A stretch of DNA of 43,396 bases from Bacillus sp. BGMRC 2118 (GTDB taxonomy: Bacteria > Bacillota > Bacilli > Bacillales > SA4): positions 1 through 43,396 of the forward strand of contig VTTJ01000016.1 of assembly GCA_008364785.1 (NCBI GenBank), given 5' to 3'. The notes below the pieces were generated by a model. It was not told the origin of the DNA. It made no database searches and saw nothing but the letters and a program-made list of their open reading frames with translations. The translations under genes were made by a program, and so were the position numbers. Numbering within the stretch: the stretch's first letter is position 1; every line of letters starts with the position of its first letter. This document shows positions 40,602-43,396 of this stretch, piece by piece.

Positions 40602-41579
40602 TTATCCAAAATGATTGTATCCTGCTTTTTGTAACTCTAGTAACTCACCTTTACTATCTAGAAACACTTTACCTGATCCTTCTATAACATTTCCAATATG
40701 CGTAATTCTCATTTTCTCTTTTTCGAACATGTGTAAAAGACCTGGCCATTCTTCAGGAGAAACTGTACCAATTAACTCATAATCCTCTCCACCATATAAA
40801 GCCCAATTAACTGCTCTTGTTCTTCCAAACTCTAGGATCTCTTCTGATAGTGGCAGGGAATATTCATCCAATACGATATCTACACGGCTTGCTATGGCAA
40901 TCTCTATTGCTTCACTAGCCACTCCATCACTAATATCATTCGTTGCAGCTCTAGGTAATTTAGTCAGAATTCTACCTGCTATTACCTGTGGATGAGGCAG
41001 TTGATGTTTATTTAATAAATTAGTTAATCTTCTATTACTAGTGTTATCTGATAAGAGTATATGTAAACCTGCTGCAGAATCTCCAACATTTCCTGTTAAA
41101 AACACAAAGTCTCCAGGTTTTGCATTACCTCTTCTCAACACCTTATCCTGTTCAATCTCACCAAGAACCGTAACTGTCACAACCAATGGTCCTTCTATGG
41201 ACACAGTGTCTCCACCAATCAGTGACATTTTATATTTACTAGCTAGTTCACTCATACCTCGATAAATCTCGAGTAACTCCTCTTCCCCCCATGTTGAAGG
41301 AATAGCGATGGATACCAGATAATATGTTGGAATGCCGCCCATAGCCGCTATATCACTAATATTTGCAGCTAATGCTTTATGTCCAATATGAACGGGCATC
41401 ATAGTCTCTTTTTTAAAATGAACACCTTCAACCATTGTATCTTTACACACAACAGTATCCATTTGTTGTAGAGGACGAATAATGGCAGCATCATCCCCAA
41501 TGCCTTCAATTACCCTCTCAGATATGAATTGATTTGTAGAAATCTTATTTATAAAGTCAAACTCATCTCGAATTCCCAT
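40602..41579 (-). CDS. thiL: Thiamine-monophosphate kinase
   Basis: 325 residues, AIR synthase/PurM-like fold. VIEGIGDDAAII, the metal-binding HKALAANISDIAAMGG, SLIGGDTVS and LTGNVGDSAAGL are diagnostic. Phosphorylates thiamine monophosphate to thiamine diphosphate. First gene of thiL-tsaE-tsaB-rimI-tsaD; 11 bases separate it from the tsaE start. Same order as B. subtilis (ydiA to ydiE). Confidence 0.97.
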   Translation of the reverse strand: MGIRDEFDFINKISTNQFISERVIEGIGDDAAIIRPLQQMDTVVCKDTMVEGVHFKKETMMPVHIGHKALAANISDIAAMGGIPTYYLVSIAIPSTWGEEELLEIYRGMSELASKYKMSLIGGDTVSIEGPLVVTVTVLGEIEQDKVLRRGNAKPGDFVFLTGNVGDSAAGLHILLSDNTSNRRLTNLLNKHQLPHPQVIAGRILTKLPRAATNDISDGVASEAIEIAIASRVDIVLDEYSLPLSEEILEFGRTRAVNWALYGGEDYELIGTVSPEEWPGLLHMFEKEKMRITHIGNVIEGSGKVFLDSKGELLELQKAGYNHFG

Positions 41580-41609
41580 ATCAGCACCACTTTAATAGTT
41601 TGTTAACAT

Positions 41610-41637
41610 TAAAAAACCCTTAGAGCATTCCAAGGGT
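41610..41637 (-). terminator. Terminator of the PLP enzyme gene
   Basis: Minus strand ACCCTT, 10-base loop, AAGGGT, then TTTTTTAATG. It lies between the PLP gene stop and thiL. Confidence 0.78.
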
Positions 41638-41691
41638 CTATTGTCATTTTCTTATTTTTATGGAAAAAAAGCAAATATATTTAAGTCGAAG

Positions 41692-42837
41692 TTATTTCTT
41701 TTGTAATGAACGATCAATAGCTTGACGAAAAACGGAAACAATATCTTCATCTTTCTCAATCCCTACAGAAATACGAACAAGACCTCTCGTAATTCCTAAC
41801 TCATCCAGTGACTCTTGAGATAGAGCCCGATGAGAAGTAGCAATGGGATACGAAACTGTTGTTTCAATACCAGCTAAAGTTGGGACAATTTTCACCCATT
41901 CAAGTGAACGGAAGAAAGATTCAATATCACACAATGAAGAATCTAATTCAACCGAAACCATGGCACCATTCCCAAGGGGGGATAAACTTTTAGGATAATA
42001 AACTTTCTTGACACCTCTATATCCCTCTAGTCCATTTGCAAGTGCCTCTGCATTATGAGCTTGCCTTTCCATACGAATACTCAATGTCTTTAAACCTCGA
42101 CAGGCTAGCCAACTTTCAAAAGGACTTAAATTTGCACCTAAGTTTACAACCTTTTGATTTACTTTGTCCATTAGTTCTTGACGACCCACAACAACTCCTG
42201 CTGTGACATCACTATGACCGCCTATATATTTCGTTGCACTATGAACGACCAAATCAACTCCAACTGTAAGAGGGTTACATAAAAACGGAGTGGCAAATGT
42301 ATTATCAATAATGGAAATTAAATGATATTCTCTTGCAATTTCCACAACTTGTTCCAAATCTTCTACTCGCAGCAATGGATTCGTTACAGATTCACTATAA
42401 ATAACTTTCGTATTAGGTCGAATTGCTTTAACAATCCCTTGTTTATCCTTAAACGATACAAATGATGCCTCAATCCCTACCTCCTGAAGCTCTTTTGCAA
42501 TCAATTGAAAGGTACCGCCATATAAATCATCATTGGCAATGATATGAGCCCCGGTCTGAGCTACAGCAAGAATACTTACAAGTATAGCAGATATTCCAGA
42601 GGATGTAGCAACACCAGTGTCACCACCTTCTAAAGCGGCCACTCCTTTACCGAGTTCATCGGTATTTGGATTCCCTACACGTGAATATAAGTAATTTCCT
42701 TGACCTTCATAGTATCCTTCTAACTCTTCTAAACTACGAAAGGTAAAGGCACTTGTTTGATAAATCGGGGTAACCTTACTTTGGATCAGTTCTTTTGACT
42801 TCTTTGAATAATGAACATTCTTCGTATAAAAGTCCAT
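41692..42837 (-). CDS. Cys/Met metabolism PLP enzyme (cystathionine/homocysteine gamma-lyase type)
   Basis: 381 residues. The PLP lysine is in HSATKYIGGHSD, YSRVGNPNTDELG and the phosphate-binding segment TSSGISAIL near residue 80 are typical. It belongs to the group that includes cystathionine gamma-lyase, cystathionine gamma-synthase and methionine gamma-lyase; motif inspection alone does not fix the substrate. The gene is alone between the rrn operon and thiL, with its own promoter and terminator, so context does not help. A GTG at 42852 opens the frame, but GAGGAG before the ATG at 42837 decides the start. Confidence 0.88.
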   Translation of the reverse strand: MDFYTKNVHYSKKSKELIQSKVTPIYQTSAFTFRSLEELEGYYEGQGNYLYSRVGNPNTDELGKGVAALEGGDTGVATSSGISAILVSILAVAQTGAHIIANDDLYGGTFQLIAKELQEVGIEASFVSFKDKQGIVKAIRPNTKVIYSESVTNPLLRVEDLEQVVEIAREYHLISIIDNTFATPFLCNPLTVGVDLVVHSATKYIGGHSDVTAGVVVGRQELMDKVNQKVVNLGANLSPFESWLACRGLKTLSIRMERQAHNAEALANGLEGYRGVKKVYYPKSLSPLGNGAMVSVELDSSLCDIESFFRSLEWVKIVPTLAGIETTVSYPIATSHRALSQESLDELGITRGLVRISVGIEKDEDIVSVFRQAIDRSLQKK

Positions 42838-42858
42838 GGCGCTTCTCCTCACTATCCT

Positions 42859-42886
42859 ATTATACTTTGAACTTTACTCCTCTAAA
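42859..42886 (-). promoter_or_regulatory. Promoter of the PLP enzyme gene
   Basis: Minus strand TTTAGA (42881-42886), 16-base spacer, TATAAT (42859-42864). The implied leader is only about 15 bases long, just enough for the ribosome site. Confidence 0.55.
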
Positions 42887-42955
42887 GGGGGAAAGTCAAC
42901 AAACAATGAAAGGTGATACTGGCTAGTTAACTTATTATATATTATTGTTTAATAA

Positions 42956-42988
42956 CACGAAAAATGGTTAGCTGATAACAGCTAAACC
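42956..42988 (-). terminator. Second rrn-type terminator
   Basis: Minus strand GGTTTAGCTG, TTAT loop, CAGCTAACC (one bulged T), then ATTTTTCG. It follows the 5S remnant just as the main terminator follows 5S. Confidence 0.75.
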
Positions 42989-42996
42989 TTCTTTTC

Positions 42997-43024
42997 TTTG
43001 CTTAGCAACCTTACTCTCACAGGA
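42997..43024 (-). pseudogene. Truncated 5S rRNA remnant (3' end)
   Basis: Minus strand CCTGTGAGAGTAAGGTTGC then TAAGCAAAG, almost the same as the 3' end of the intact 5S at 43144-43170 (CCTGTGAGAGTAGGACGTTGC, then CAAGCAAAG). Only about 28-30 bases of 5S remain, followed by a terminator. The sequence further upstream no longer resembles 5S. Confidence 0.7.
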
Positions 43025-43099
43025 CTTCACAGGACGTGCGTGCCTTTAGATGAAGTTCCCTTTACTCATCAAATTAATTAATAAGTATTATTCGATACA

Positions 43100-43134
43100 A
43101 CAAAAAAAGAGCAACTGATTTCTCAGCTACTCTT
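43100..43134 (-). terminator. rRNA operon terminator
   Basis: Minus strand AAGAGTAGCTGA, GAAA loop, TCAGTTGCTCTT (12 bp, one mismatch), then TTTTTTG. It lies about 10 bases after 5S. Confidence 0.9.
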
Positions 43135-43143
43135 TCTCTCTTT

Positions 43144-43259
<116 letters not shown>

Positions 43260-43327
43260 CATATGAAGGATTATTCCTTCAAAACTAGATAACGAATGTA
43301 TTCATGAAAGTTTTACACTTTTTTATA

Positions 43328-43396
43328 TGGTTAAGTCCTCGACCTATTAGTATCTGTCAGCTCCACGTGTCGCCACGCTTCCACCTCAGACCTATC
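43328..43396 (-). rRNA. rrl: 23S rRNA, 3' end only
   Basis: Minus strand contains GACAGATACTAATAGGTCGA and ends GGACTTAACC, the conserved 3' end of Bacillus 23S. The gene continues to the right of the window. The CTTAACC end pairs with the GGTTAAG 5' end of 23S. Confidence 0.95.

Overview
The window looks like the chromosome of a low-GC member of the Bacillaceae. Protein sequences closely resemble Bacillus subtilis orthologues (Rex, GroEL, GuaA, TsaD). The gene order thiL-tsaE-tsaB-rimI-tsaD-ydiF-moaC-rex-tatA-tatC-ydiK-ydiL-groES-groEL, and separately yeaC-yeaD-yebA-guaA-pbuG, is the B. subtilis order read in reverse. Both ends are rRNA operons on the minus strand: the left edge is the first bases of a 16S gene with its tandem promoters, and the right edge is a 23S 3' end followed by 5S and terminator. 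Most housekeeping genes are also on the minus strand.

Layout: 1-350 rrn promoter region. 350-8124 purine permease and GMP synthetase, each behind its own guanine-type riboswitch, then a MoxR/DUF58/transglutaminase operon. 8125-28000 is an accessory stretch: a BirA-controlled biotin operon bioD-bioA-bioY-bioB on the plus strand; an ECF sigma/anti-sigma pair; pflB-pflA behind two FNR-type boxes; a 20-21 bp tandem repeat array; an iron(III) ABC transporter behind a Fur box; a four-gene cassette (acyl carrier, AMP ligase, MBOAT, SGNH) behind a second Fur box; and a decayed site-specific integrase next to the 3' end of groEL. 28045-37624 is conserved core (groESL with CIRCE, ydiL, ydiK, tatC/tatA, rex, moaC, ydiF) interrupted by a chemoreceptor gene. 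37639-37839 is a cluster of DnaA boxes. 37966-41579 is the t6A/thiamine operon, followed by a PLP sulfur-metabolism enzyme and the second rRNA operon.

The most interesting system is the Fur-associated cassette at 22369-26793. A carrier protein and an adenylating ligase would load a small acid onto a phosphopantetheine arm, and an MBOAT membrane protein plus a membrane-anchored SGNH protein would pass it to an extracellular acceptor. This is the logic of DltABCD teichoic acid D-alanylation, but the operon order and the individual families differ, and the promoter has an iron-regulator site like that of the neighbouring iron transporter. Other unusual features are a ~182 bp structured dispersed repeat in two copies (14064-14245 and 31077-31260), the tandem TCGGCGA array, a truncated second 5S copy behind the rrn terminator, and a biotin operon without a KAPA synthase. 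All calls were made by reading the sequence; no search was run.
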